This document shows positions 33,547 through 45,015 of a DNA stretch of 64,000 nucleotides, one piece after another. This DNA comes from Anisodus tanguticus (lineage: Eukaryota > Streptophyta > Magnoliopsida > Solanales > Solanaceae): NCBI GenBank assembly GCA_034509755.1, contig CM067541.1, positions 27,720,501 through 27,784,500 of the forward strand, written 5' to 3'. The translations under genes were made by a program, and so were the position numbers. Numbering within the stretch: the first letter of the stretch is position 1; each line of letters begins with the position of its first letter. A model generated the notes under the pieces. The model had not been told where the DNA came from, searched no databases, and saw only the letters and a list, made by a program, of their open reading frames with translations.

Positions 33547-33811
33547 CGAGGAATCCTTGGGCCAAACTATTACCTCTCACCAGCTCTCAGAAGGAGAAAG
33601 GCAAAGACCAAGTTTCTCAGAAGACATGATAGGAAATAGTTTAATATCTAGAATATTAAATAGAAGATCTCCAGAAGAAACTGATAGACAACTTAGCGAG
33701 GTAATAAACGTAGACCGAGATATCAGTATTTTCCAACAGAATCAATTAAATCTGTTGAACCCTAGAACACTATATAACGCAGGACGATTCTCGTAAACAG
33801 CACAACTATAT
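33461..33811. repeat. 86-bp inverted repeat, arms 33461-33546 and 33726-33811
   Basis: The left arm (TATAGTTGTGCTGTTGACG...) is the reverse complement of the right arm with about one mismatch. The 179-bp loop is the ORF4/movement-protein fusion. It arises from the head-to-head viral join. Confidence 0.85.
33547..33811 (+). pseudogene. Inverted viral fragment: ORF4 piece joined to movement-protein N-terminus
   Basis: Bases 33547-33590 equal the reverse complement of part of copy A ORF4 (around 21577-21620). From about 33588 the sequence becomes the movement-protein N-terminus in + orientation (EGERQRPSFSED). It remains open to a stop at 33796 and stays homologous to 33811. The ORF4/movement-protein join occurs at a shared CAGA (33588-33591). 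The fragment is head-to-head with copy B. Confidence 0.8.
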
Positions 33812-34182
33812 ACTCCTTTAATATAGCTTAATCAATATAGTTATTTTATTGATACAATTTATATCCGTCTGATACAACTCTTTCGCCTGATACAACAACT
33901 GTAACTACGTTCGTAAATAAGTAAATTATAACTATTTTTAGTAATTAAACTCTAAACTATAGCTATTTATGAGTTTTTCTTGAAAATATAATCGTCTTTA
34001 ATAGAAAATACTTTTATCTCCAAAGTTAAAATTTTCCGTGCGAATCCAAGGGTTAAGCTCACAAATAACCACTTTTAAGCCTATGTAATTAGAAGAAAAA
34101 ATGGCACAGTCATAGAGTTTTCCCCATGTAAACCTTTAGGATCTTGGAATTTCATATGTGAAAATTAAAACTTCAAAAATAT
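33812..34182. other. AT-rich flank between viral array and copia-3
   Basis: Non-coding. TGATACAA occurs three times at 33850, 33870 and 33888; otherwise nothing could be assigned. Confidence 0.45.
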
Positions 34183-34388
34183 TGTAAACGTGTAAATATA
34201 GGAAACAATATATTCCCTATCCATAATTAGAATATTTCCATATATTGTGTAAATATAATTATGGTAAGACTAGGATTCCTCTTTTGTATAGGCTTAGGAT
34301 TCCTATTGTATAAGGGATGAATATTGTACTCTATATATACCTTGATATTAATGAAAGACTCCTCAAGGGAGATTAATATCATCTAACA
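34183..34388 (+). repeat. 5' LTR of copia-3
   Basis: 206 bp, TGTAAACGTG...CATCTAACA, matching 38882-39087. A TATATATA motif lies at about 34333-34340. Confidence 0.92.
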
Positions 34389-34401
34389 TGGTATCAAGAG
34401 C
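34389..34401 (+). other. Primer-binding site of copia-3
   Basis: TGGTATCAAGAGC directly follows the LTR. It matches the tRNA-iMet 3' end complement TGGTATCAGAGC with one extra A. Confidence 0.9.
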
Positions 34402-34525
34402 CAAATAAACAAAACCCTAAAAACATTTCTCTTCCATAGCCGCCGGCTGCCTCTCCTACGCCGCGGCCCTCCCAGATTTTCTTCTTGTTTTTCGGGTTTT
34501 GTTCTTCCTTTCTTCTCTTCTCTAA

Positions 34526-35213
34526 ATGGCTATCCCTGATTCTTCCACACTTTCTGACGCCTCTACCTCCACAAATCCCACCACAAAGTCATCACCCCCG
34601 TTTCATCCCGCCCTTACTGTTTCCAACATCAAGAACCTATATTCCCATTATTCTTGATCAAGAAAACAACCGGTATTCTCCCTGGGTTGAACTTTTTCGC
34701 AATCATGCATGTCTCTATAACGTGCTTGACCATATTGATGACACTATTCCGCGCCCTACGGAGGTTGATGATTCTATCTGGCATCGTCTCGACGCCGGCG
34801 TCAAACAATGGATATATGGTAGTATCTCTCAGGATTTGCTCCTTACTATCATGAAATCTGACTCCACAGCCCTTGACTTGTGGAATCGTTTGGAGAAAAT
34901 TTTTCAGGACAACAAGCACACTCGTGCCGTGTATTTGGAAGAACAGTTCAATAAAACACGTCTTGAAACCTTCTCCAATGTCTCTGAGTACTGCAAGCAG
35001 CTTAAACTTCTAGCGGATCAACTCTCAAACATCGGCACGCCTGTCACTGACGATAAAATGGTACTACAAATGATTTCTGGCCTAACTAAGGGCGAATATG
35101 ATACTTTGGCCACCATTATTCAACAGGCAGATCCGCTACCGAATTTTAACAAAGCTCGCTCACAATTGTTGCTTGAAGAAACCCGTCGTGCTAAGCAGGA
35201 TGAGCACGCCTAG
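34526..35213 (+). pseudogene. gag: gag of copia-3
   Basis: The likely start is ATG 34526 (MAIPDSSTLSDAS). That frame stops near 34655, and the main gag domain continues in another frame to 35213, so a small indel lies near 34635. The gag domain (WVELFRNHACLYNVLDHI, SVSEYCKQLK-like, QMISGLTKGEYDTL) is a UBN2-type capsid region. A Gly/Arg-rich tail follows at 35230-35340 (QGRGGNGGKGRGGRGG) in a shifted frame. I see no CCHC knuckle. Confidence 0.82.
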
Positions 35214-35603
35214 CAGGTGTTAGCTGTCGACACGCAACCCCAAGATCAGACGCCACCAGACAACTCCCAACAGCGGCAGGGCCGCGGCGGCAATGGTGGA
35301 AAAGGCCGCGGCGGTAGAGGAGGCGCGGTCGTGGCAAGGGTCGCGGTCAACAGAACCAACAGCAGCAACAACAATAGAGATCGCAGAATAACTGGGTCGT
35401 GGCTCCTCAGCAGTTCGTCTACAGCGCCGCAGCGCCCCAGTACAGAGCCGCGGCACCCCAGTTCAAAGCCGCGACACCAAGTCCATTCCAGTACCAGCAA
35501 CCATACAATCCGTATTCTTACCCCGGCTTGTTAGGCCCCGCTCCAGACCCCCCCACAACAGCCCACTTCATGCAAGGTCGGGTCCCGCACCCCCTCCTCC
35601 GGC

Positions 35604-38600
35604 ATGACACCCACTGAGTTGGATCAGGCGTTCAACACCCTCTCTATGCAACAGCCTGACAATACTTGGTACATGGACTCAGGCGCCACATCTCACGTCA
35701 CCCAGTCTGCAGGTACTATTCCTAAACTATTTCGTTTAAAGCATCCTCAATATGTTACAGTTGGTAGTGGACAATGCATTCCAGTTAACCTCATACACAC
35801 AACCTCCTCATCCACCATTCTCCCTAAAAAACACCCTATATGCCCCACACATGATTAAGAACCTCATATCTGTCCGCCAATTTACTCGTAATAATTCGTC
35901 TCTGTGGATTTCGACCCTTTTGGTTTTACTGTGAATGATCTTCATACGGGGTCACCTCTTACGAGATGCAATAGCACAGGGGATCTCTATCCATTCACTT
36001 CCACCTCCGCTGCCAGATCTTGCTCTCCCGTCACTCTAGCGGCTGTTTCTTCTTCAACTTGGCATAATAGGCTTGGTCATCCAGAGTCCCGATTTTTAAT
36101 TTTCTTAGAGGCAACAATTTCAGTAATGGGAAACTTGCCCAAAATTGTGTTTCTTGCTCTTTAGGCAAACATATTCGTCTTCCATTTAAATCATCTACTA
36201 GTGTTACATTTGCTCTTTTTGATATCATACATGCCGATTTATGGACATCTCCTATCTCTAGTTCTCTCGGTCATAAATACTATCTTGTGTTGCTTGATGA
36301 TTTTTCACACTACGTTTGGTTATACCCTCTTAAATTTAAATCGGAAGTGTTTGTCAAATTTCTTGAGATTCGCAAGTTCATTCAAACACAATTTGGAAAA
36401 GGCATAAAATCATTTCAGTGCGATCATGGTCGTGAATTCAATAACTCTATGTTTCACCGCTTTTGTACCAATAATGGCATGGTCTTTCACTTCTCCTGCC
36501 CTCACACCTCACCACAAAACGGTAAAGCTGAAAGAATCATCCGCACCATTAACAATATGATTCGCACCCTATTGATTCATGCCTCTCTCCCTCCACCCTT
36601 CTAGGTCTATGCTGCTAAAATGTCAGAATACACTCTAAATATTCTCCCTACTAGCACTCTTCAAAATATGACCCCTACCGAAATCCTCTACCATAGAATC
36701 CCCTCTTATGATCATCTACGGATTTTTGGTTGTCTGTGCTATCCCAACCTTAGCTCCACCGCCCCTCACAAGGTCGCTCCTAGGTTCACTCCATGTGTCT
36801 TTCTAGGATTCCCGCCGAACCATAGGGGCTATCTATGCTATGACTTGTCGACTCGTCAGATCCACATATCTCGTCACATCACATTCGATGAGACCACATT
36901 CCCGTTTTCGAATCTTCCAAAAACAGGACTACTTATTTCTTGACGAGTCTGACATCTCTCCCCTCATAATCGAACAACTCACATTCTCTGTTCCGTCGTC
37001 AGAGCTGCGGCCTCGAGGGGAGGCGCCGCAACGCCTGATTTCCAGAGAGCAATCTTTTCAAACACTGTCGACAGCGCCGCGGCCCTGTGCTGAGGCACCG
37101 TGGCGCCCAAACTTCAGAGAAGCCTGTCAACCTTCTAGCGCTGCGACTCTCGATCCAGGAGCCATCGCGCCTCCGACGGCTTCGCCCCCACCTTCTCCTT
37201 ATCCGACTTTACCCCTCGTCTCAGACACCACTCTGCCACCCACTGTCCCTACCCATCCAATGGAAACTCATTCAAAGCATGGAATCTTCAAACCCAAAGT
37301 CCATTTCAACTTGTCTGCCCAAACCATCTCTCTACTTCCAAAGAACCCAAAATTGGCCAAACAAGACCCTAATTGGAATGCGGCTATATATGCGGAATTC
37401 AATGCTTTAACTAAACAACACACGTGGGCTCTAGTACCTAGACTTGAGGGGGTGAATGTCATTTGTTGTATGTGGCTATTTCGTCACAAGTTCAGAGACA
37501 ATGGGGATCTTGAGAGGTATAAGGCCCATCTTGTGGCTAATGGCACAAATCAGCAGGAGGGCATTGATTGTGGTGAGACCTTCAGCCCAGTTGTCAAACC
37601 GGCTACCATCCACACAGTTTTGAGCATAGCCATGGGCAAACACTGGCCGATCCATTAGCTTGATGTGAAGAATGCATTCTTACATGGAGATCTGAGAGAG
37701 ACAGTCTACATGCATCAGCCACCAGGGTTCACCCATCCAGCAGTTCCTCACTATGTGTGCCGTCTCCGTAAGTCACTAAATGGCCTGAAGCAGGCCCCCC
37801 GTGCGTGGTATGATCACTTTTCCAGGTATATCTTGCAGATTGGGTTTGTATGCAGCAAGAGTGATACATCACTTTTCATTTTTCATCGAGGTAGTAGCAC
37901 TGCTTACTTATTACTTTACGTGGATGATATTGTTCTTACTGCCTCTTCCAATGGATTGAAAAATGAGATTATTGTCTTGCTCAAGTCCGAATTTGCAATG
38001 ACTGATTTGGGGAAGCTGAGTTACTTTTTGGGGATATCAGTGACTGTGTCCGCCAATCATATGTTCTTGTGTCGTCGGCGTAAGTATGCAGAAGAGATTG
38101 TGTACGGTGGTTAAGATGGCGAACCGCAAAGAGGTGCCTACTCCAGTTGATTCCAAATCTAAGCTCAGTGCTATGGATGGTGCTCCAGTCTCTGATCCTA
38201 CTCTGTATAGGAGCCTTGCAGGTGCACTTCAGTATCTCATATTCACCAGGCCAGACATAGCTTATGATGTTCAGCAGGTGTGGTTATTCATGCATGCCCC
38301 CAGGGAGTCTCATTTCACTACTCTTAAGCGTATCATTCGATACATTAAGGGCACTCTTGATTATGGTTTGCACCTATATCCCTCTGTACCAGACAGGTTG
38401 CTTTCATATACGGATGCAGATTGGGCAGGGTGTCCGGACACGCGACGCTCCACCTCCAGCTTTTGTGTTTTCTTAGGGGATAATCTGATTTCTTGGTCTG
38501 CCAAGCGACATGCTACCCTATCTCGCTCCAGTGCCGAGGCTGAGTACAGAGGCGTTGCAAATGTAGTAGCTGAGATTTGTTGGCTCAAAAATATTGTTAG

Positions 38601-38876
38601 AACTTCAGTGTCCTTTGCGTCAGGCATCTATTGTGTATTGTGATAACATCTCTGCCATCTATCTTTCTCATAATCCGGTTCAACATCAGCGAACCAAGCA
38701 TATTGAGATAGACCTACACTTTGTTCGTGAGAAAGTTGCGTTAGGCCATGTCAGAGTGTTACATGTTCCATCAGCCTATCATTATGCAGACATATTTACC
38801 AAAGGACTTCCCAGACAATTACTTCTTGACTTCAGATCCCGTCTCAGCGTCCGGCCTCCTCCCGCTCCGACTGAGG
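35604..38876 (+). pseudogene. pol: pol of copia-3 (protease, integrase, RT, RNase H)
   Basis: Protease: WYMDSGATSHVTQS near 35668. Integrase: HNRLGHPES near 36065 and core 36287-36604 (LLDDFSHYVWLYPL, SPQNGKAERIIRTI), ended by a stop. RT: RYKAHLVANG, stop near 37657, then DVKNAFLHGDL, NGLKQAPRAWYDHF and YVDD at 37917-37928. RNase H: TDADWAGCPDTRRSTSS, then a frameshift near 38620, then YCDNISAIYLSHNP and HYADIFTKGLPRQ. Key catalytic motifs are readable but lie in at least six separate frames. The linker between integrase and RT (37000-37150) is unusually GC-rich. Confidence 0.9.
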
Positions 38877-38881
38877 GGGTG

Positions 38882-39087
38882 TGTAAAAGTGTAAATACAG
38901 GAAACAATATATTCCCTACCCATAATTATAATATTTCCATATATTGTGTAAATATAATTATGGTAAGACTAGGATTCCTCTTTTGTATAGGCTTAGGATT
39001 CCTATTGTATAAGGGATGAATATTGTACTCTATATATACTTTGATATTAATGAAAGACTCCCCAAGGGAGATTAATATCATCTAACA
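38882..39087 (+). repeat. 3' LTR of copia-3
   Basis: 206 bp. It follows the purine tract CTGAGGGGGTG (38871-38881) and matches the 5' LTR with about six substitutions. Confidence 0.92.
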
Positions 39088-39266
39088 CATATGACTACTC
39101 TTTTAAAGACAAAGCCGAAAGATAATTATCGGACACTATATCTATTGCATCCGGATTAATAAAACGGATAAGAAATAAAAAATAAATAAAACTATTGCAC
39201 AAGAACAAGTCAATAAAATTAGAATTCAACTTAATCTGGACATTTGATTGATTTCGCCATATATTT
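39088..39266. other. Spacer between copia-3 and copia-2
   Basis: 179 bp of AT-rich sequence, nothing assigned. It ends in TATTT, the target duplication of copia-2. Confidence 0.5.
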
Positions 39267-40195
39267 TGTGGGTTACAACAACTGCAGGAAACGAAAAGTA
39301 AGTAAATATTACAATTGCTAGAAAGGATAAACTAAAGATTACAACAAAACTGGAATCAAGAACGTTACAAACTGCTTGTGATTTGCTGAGTCGAGTGATG
39401 ACACTCTGTCTTTAAGACAAGATTGCCCCGTATATATCATTTTATGTTGTCGGGCAATAGTCTCCCAAGATACAACAACAACTTAACAAATGATCAAAGG
39501 AAACTCAAGTGTTACTCTTGAAGAACTTTGAGTATAGTAAACTTGCTAGAGAGGAAGAAGAAAATGTCAGAAAATTCTGTAGTGTTTTCTTGGTGTTGAA
39601 CAATTGAGCCAAATGCCTCAATTTATAGTGTAATGAGATGACCTCTTAACTAGCCAACTAATGGGCTTTAATAGCCATGTAATGACACTTATTGAGGGGT
39701 TACATTCAACCAAATAATGGCTGAATTCATGTGCCAAATAATGGAGATTCAATGCTCCAAAACCAGTCCAAGAGTTAGAACTTTCCATCTTCCTATCGCA
39801 GCATTCTGCCTCCGAAGCGCCGCGGCTCTGCGAATTAGCGTCGCGGCTCCAGTGACTGAACACCCAATTAGTGTCGCGGTGCTCCAGCGCCTCGACTCCT
39901 ACGGGGCTGCACCGCGGCCCTTCGCGGCTCTACGGTGATTTTCGACTCATTTCATCTTACATTTCTTCCTTCGTTTACCAACGTGGAATACTTGTCATCT
40001 GACCAATAACCATCCATCATTCTATGTCTCAAACGTCTCACTTACGTACCAATATCTCTTTCACTAATGAAATTTACGATACTTGGCACTACGTGTGCAC
40101 GTGTTTGGAAACGACGTTTCCGACGTGCGGGGCCCCAATTGTTTGAGTCATAAATAATGAGATAAACTTAATTCCACATTAGTAAATTTCCAATA
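39267..40195 (-). repeat. 3' LTR of copia-2
   Basis: 929 bp, homologous to 45016-45869 with substitutions and several indels, including an extra segment around 39715-39745. CG-rich patches (GCGCCGCGGC type) stand out near 39820-39930. Confidence 0.9.
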
Positions 40196-40815
40196 ATCCC
40201 CTCTTGAAAGAGATTTTGGCACAATCACATGGTGCCTTTTCCAATAATCTTTCAGCGGACTGATGTTGCATCAGGAGAGGTAGCTTCAGCTTTGAACCTT
40301 CCGTAGTTGAATACCACCGGACTTACTTACTGCGCGATGAACGTGATATCTTGAACCGTCAGTGTTTAGTTTAAGCCAAGTCAACGATACTAACACAACA
40401 ACTTCCCTTACACTGTTCTTCATATAGTTTTGTCCGTTGTGGCCGTTGACACTTCTTTGATTCTTAAGTGCGTTTATTTGAGGCGGCCTATCCTCACACT
40501 TAAATAGGTGGTCTCCTAAAAGGTATCCTTCTATACCCCAAGTGTTAGGAACCATTAAAAGTTTCTCCAAACCTAACCTCAACCGTTGAGGATTATTAAA
40601 GGTTTTGAAAACTTAACCTTTACCCACACTGCAGATAGCACTTAACGTCTATCGCGGGAATGACTTTGGATTGATGCTTCTTTACAAAAATCACTATCCG
40701 AAGTGCTCATGCTTCCACCGAAGCGCTCAACTAAACCTTTACAACTTAGTTTTCCCATTGAACATAATTCCTGGGATCTCCAGTCAGTAAGGTTGGGTTA
40801 CCACTGTATTGGTCC
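40196..40815 (-). other. 3' untranslated interior of copia-2 with polypurine tract
   Basis: No coding signal. On the minus strand it ends AAGAGGGGAT immediately before the 3' LTR, the expected polypurine tract (40196-40205). Confidence 0.7.
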
Positions 40816-43800
40816 TTATAGCTTGGGTTTTAAGCATATTTCCCTAGACATGTAGAACATCTGATCCTTGGCTAAGCCCTTTGTTAGTGGGTTCGCTATG
40901 TTATCCTTTGATTTTATGTAATCAATGGATATTATACCCGTGGTGATCAGCTGCCTAACAGTCTTATGCCTCCGTCGAATATGACAAGACTTGCCATTGT
41001 ACATAGAACTTCGTGCCTTTCCTAGAGTCGACTGACTATCGCAGTGGATCATTACAGAAGGTACGGGTTTGTCCCAACAAGGGACATCTTCTAAGAAGTC
41101 GTGAAGCCACTCAGCTTCTTTTCCTGCTTTTGTCTAAAGCGATAAACTATGATTTCATCGTGGATCGGGCGATGCAAGTTTGCTTAGAGGATTTCCAAGA
41201 CACAACCCCACCACCAATTGTAAAAATATACCCACTGGTGGACTTGATGTTCTCTATATCAGATATCTAGTTTGCATCACTGTACCCCTCTAATACAACT
41301 GGATATCTCGAATAATGCAACTTGTAAGTTAGCGTGTATTTCAGGTATCGTAGTACCCGATTCAACGCCTTCCAATTATCATTACTTGGATTACGGGTAA
41401 ACCTAGCCAACTTGTTGACTGCATAAGTAATATCAGGTCGGGTACAGTTTATTATGTATATCAAACTCCCAATCACCTGTGCATATTGCTCCTGACATAC
41501 GGGTGCACCACGATTTTTATCAAGCTTTTGATTTCTATCCAGTGGGGACTTCGTAGGCGAATTGTCAAACATCTCAAACTTTCTCAACACATCCTCGATG
41601 TAGTGAGACTAAGATAAGACCAGTTCGTCAGATGTCTTAGAGATCTTTATCCCTAAGATGACATTTGTGATACCAATATCCTTCATGTCGAAGCATTGTT
41701 TCAACATGTTCTTAGTCTCTAGGATCAAGCTAGGACTGCTCTCTGTGATCAACATGTCATCTACGTACATGCATATCATGACGAACGAGTCAGAGTTACC
41801 TTTCGTGTAGACAGATTTATCACATTCATTAATGGAGAAACCCTTCGATAGTAGAGTACTATCAATTTTTTTGTGCCATTGTTTTGGGGCTTGTTTCAGC
41901 CCGTACAGAGATTTGACAAGTCGACATACTTTCTTCTCTTGTCCTGGAACCACATACCTCTCGGGTTATTCCATATAGATTTCTTCTTCCAAATCACCAT
42001 TTAGGAAGGTTGTCTTGACATCCATTTGATGTATCTCGAGATCACGCAATGCTGCGATAACAATGAATATCTGTATGGACGTCATCCGAGACACCGGGGA
42101 GTACGTGTCAAAATAGTCAAGGCCTTCCTTCTACCGATAGCCCTTGACTACCAACCTGACCTTGTAGTATCTATAGACCCATCTGCTTTATACTTCCATT
42201 TGAGTATCCATTTACAACCCAACGTTTATTTCCCGGAGGAAGATCAACCAACTCCCAAGTATGGTTATGCAGGATGGAGTTTCACTCTCAATAGCTTCTT
42301 TCCAGAGCGGTGCCTCTGGCGTTGACAATGGTTCAATAATTGTCCTTGGTTCATCATCAACCATATAATCTACAAAGTCAGGACCGAAGGATTTATCCTT
42401 CCTGGCCCTTTTACTTCGCCTTGGTTCCATCTCTGGATTTTCCAAATTCTGAGAATTTGGAACACTAGTTTCTGGATATTCAGCCACTTCGAAGTCCACT
42501 AGATCTGAACCATCTAGATCCGAGCAGTCAATGACTCCTGGTTCTTGAGAGCTTTGTTCATAACTTTGTTTGCGAGAGATTATGTCTTTTTTATTTCTAG
42601 GAAAAGTATCCTCAAAGAATTGACCATTCATTGATTCCATGATTGTACCCCCGTGGAAATCTCGAATATCTGACTTATGCACTAAGAAGCGATAAGCACT
42701 ACTGTTATTTGCATATCCGATGAAAATGCAATCTATAGTCTTAGGCCCAATCTTGACCTGCTTTGGCTTGGGCACTTCGACCTTTGTCAAACAACCCCAC
42801 ACCTTTAAATATTTATAGGTGGGTTTATTTCATTTCCATGATTCATATGGAGTTTTGTCCTTACCCTTATATGGGACTCTGTTAATAATCGTATTAGCGG
42901 TAAGGATGGCTTTTCCCCACATATTTTGGGGAAGACCGGAATTGATGAGCAAGGCATTCATCATTTCCTTCAATGTGCGGTTCTTGCGTTTCTCGACACC
43001 GTTCGACTAAGGTGAGTATGGAGTCGTCATTTGATGAACAATGCCCGATTCGACACAATATTCCTCAAACGACGCTACGTATTCTCCCCCTCTATCGCTA
43101 CGAATGGATTTATTCCGCATGCTAAGTTGGTTTTCAACTTCTGCTTTGTAACGTCGGAACGCTTCAAAGGCTTCATCTTTACTTTTCAACAAGTAAAGGT
43201 AACAATACCTTGTGCTATCATCAATGAATGTCACAAAGTACTTGTTCCCTCCCCTAGTTTGTGTAAACTTTAAATCACATATATATGTGTGAATAAGTTC
43301 TAGAGGAGCGATATTCCTTTCGACGGATCGAAAAGGAAGCTTTGTGAGTTTTGCCTCTACGCACACCTCACACTTATGTTGAGGGTTTACGTCGATAGAC
43401 GGCAACAACTCCAACTTAACCAACCTTTGGATGGACTTGTAGTTAACATGTCCTAATCTATGATGCCATAAATTAGATGACTCAAACAAGTAAGAAGAAG
43501 CTTCAATATTATTGCTTGCACGTATTACAGACATGGCGTTAACTTTGAAGAGGCCTTCACAGACGAAGCCTCATCCCACAAAAGTTCCATTCTTAGTGAT
43601 TACAAACTTATTGGACTCAAATACTAGCCTAAAACCAGCATTAACCAATAAATGACCTGAAATTAAATTTCTCATAATCTCAGGAACATGCATCACCTCC
43701 TTCAGAGTGAGCTCCTTTCCAGAAGTCATCTTCAGGACTACCTTTCCTAGCACGTCAGATGAAGCGTTGTTACCCATAAGCAACTTCTTGTTAGTAACTA

Positions 43801-43861
43801 GTGTATAAGTGGAGAAGACATCTCTATTGGAACAGACGTGTTTGGTAGCACCTGTGTCCAT
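40816..43861 (-). pseudogene. pol: pol of copia-2 (protease, integrase, RT, RNase H)
   Basis: Protease at 43861-43571 with intact MDTGATKHVC. GAG-pre-integrase and integrase core at 43534-43007 (HHRLGHVNYKSI, FVTFIDDSTRYCYLYL, SDRGGEY), interrupted by a stop right after TTPYSP. Integrase C-terminus at 42802-42212. A degenerate RT N-part lies between 42210 and 41960. The RT core is at 41953-41609 with LVKSLYGLKQAPKQWHKK and MYVDDMLIT. RNase H pieces are at 41590-41267 and 41052-40816 (HCDSQSTLGKARSS, ANPLTKGL). The protease and RT active-site motifs survive, but the frame is repeatedly closed. Confidence 0.9.
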
Positions 43862-43867
43862 CCACCA

Positions 43868-44980
43868 TTACATGGGATTCTCAAAAAGGTTTGCTTCAAG
43901 CACCACCGCCGAGAACTCCTCAATCATGTTGTCCAGAAGCCTGTCTTTGATGACGTTAGCCTGAGACTTGACTTTGGCCTTGGCCTTCTCTTGTTGCTCA
44001 GTCTTGAGCTTGCGGCAGTCCTTGAACATGTGACCAGGTTTCCCACAGTGGTGACAGTTTTCGTTGAACTTCTCCGCCGCTTGGGTCTTGCCGTCTTTCT
44101 GGAACTTGCGCTTCTTGTTTGGGTTCCCTTTGGCCTCAACCAGATTTGCCTTTGCCTCAGCGGGTTGTTTTCCCTTAGTCAAGGCCCTCTTATTATCTTC
44201 CTGAATCTGGAGTTTGATAATAAGTTCCTCATAAGTCATTTCCTTTGTCTTGAGTTTAAGTAACTCATAAACTCATTCCACGAGGGGAGGTAACTTCTCA
44301 ATCAGTGATGCAACAAAAAACTTCTCATTTGGTTTCATACCTTCCAAATCCAGGTGATGTAGAATCATTTGGAATTCCTGGACTTGGGACATCACTGTTT
44401 TACTATCCACCATTTGAAATTTCAAGAATTTTCCAATGATGAATTTCTTTGTACCAACATCTTGTGCGTTGTACTTCTTTTGCAGCTTCTCCCATAACTC
44501 TTTGGCGGTGCCTACGGTGCAATACACCGTGTAGAGTGGGTCTGACAGGCAGTTCAAAATATAGTTCTTACACATGAAATCACTATGACTCCATGCATCA
44601 AGAACTATATTCATGCCATTAATGACATGGATACCTTGGCCCCCTTCAGCCGTTTCAGTAGGCGAAGGGTCCATTTCATCTCCAGCTTGTGGAGGATATT
44701 CTATTAGGAAATGAGCCATTCCCATAATAGTCAGATAAAACAACATCTTCTACTGCCATCTCTTGATGTTGGAGCCCATGAACTTTTTTGGGCGTTCATG
44801 GTGGAATCCAGCGGGTGGAGGAACTGTAACGTTCCCTTGAGCAGCAGGAAAGGCGTTGGATGAGCCTTAAGCAGTAGTGAAGGCATTAGGTGTGCCTTGA
44901 GCAGCAATGGGGAAGGCAAAGGGGTTGCCTTGAGTAGCAGCAGCAACATAATCAGAAGTGAGTTGTTCTCTTCCAGTCAT
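43868..44980 (-). pseudogene. gag: gag of copia-2
   Basis: The start is ATG 44980 (MTGREQLTSDYV) on the minus strand. Alanine/glutamine-rich repeats (AAQGTPNAF type) follow, then a UBN2 capsid region (WEKLQKKYNAQDVGTKKF) and a CX2CX4HX4C knuckle (CHHCGKPGHMFKDC, near 44050). Stops interrupt near 44867, 44749, 44270 and 43866. The sequence resembles copia-1 gag in layout. Confidence 0.85.
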
Positions 44981-45015
44981 CTTTCTAAGTACTTACAACA
45001 ATCTTGTCCTAAAAT

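Larger units (their letters stand above)
20200..33811 (-). mobile_element. Endogenous pararetrovirus array (Caulimoviridae, Solendovirus-like)
   Basis: Two head-to-tail, nearly identical viral copies lie on the minus strand, plus a short inverted piece at the right end. Reading 5' to 3', the order is: a coiled-coil ORF1; a small ORF2; an ORF3 with movement protein, coat protein, zinc knuckle, second cysteine array, aspartic protease, RT and RNase H; and an ORF4 with a viroplasmin/transactivator domain. No integrase or LTR is present, which separates it from the retrotransposons. Four ORFs with a transactivator resemble tobacco vein clearing virus and related Nicotiana/Solanum EPRVs. Genus is inferred. 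All long frames carry stops or frameshifts. Confidence 0.9.
34183..39087 (+). mobile_element. Ty1-copia element, Ale/RE1-like (copia-3), complete but decayed
   Basis: Two 206-bp LTRs differ by about six substitutions counted by eye, and flank gag-pol in copia order. Boundaries are TGTAAA...CTAACA. Flanks AATAT (34178-34182) and CATAT (39088-39092) are a 5-bp target duplication with one mismatch. A tRNA-iMet-type primer site follows the 5' LTR. Short LTRs, a glycine-rich gag tail and the YMDSGATSHVT protease suggest the Ale/Retrofit lineage. Stops and frameshifts in gag, integrase and RNase H make it non-autonomous. Confidence 0.93.
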
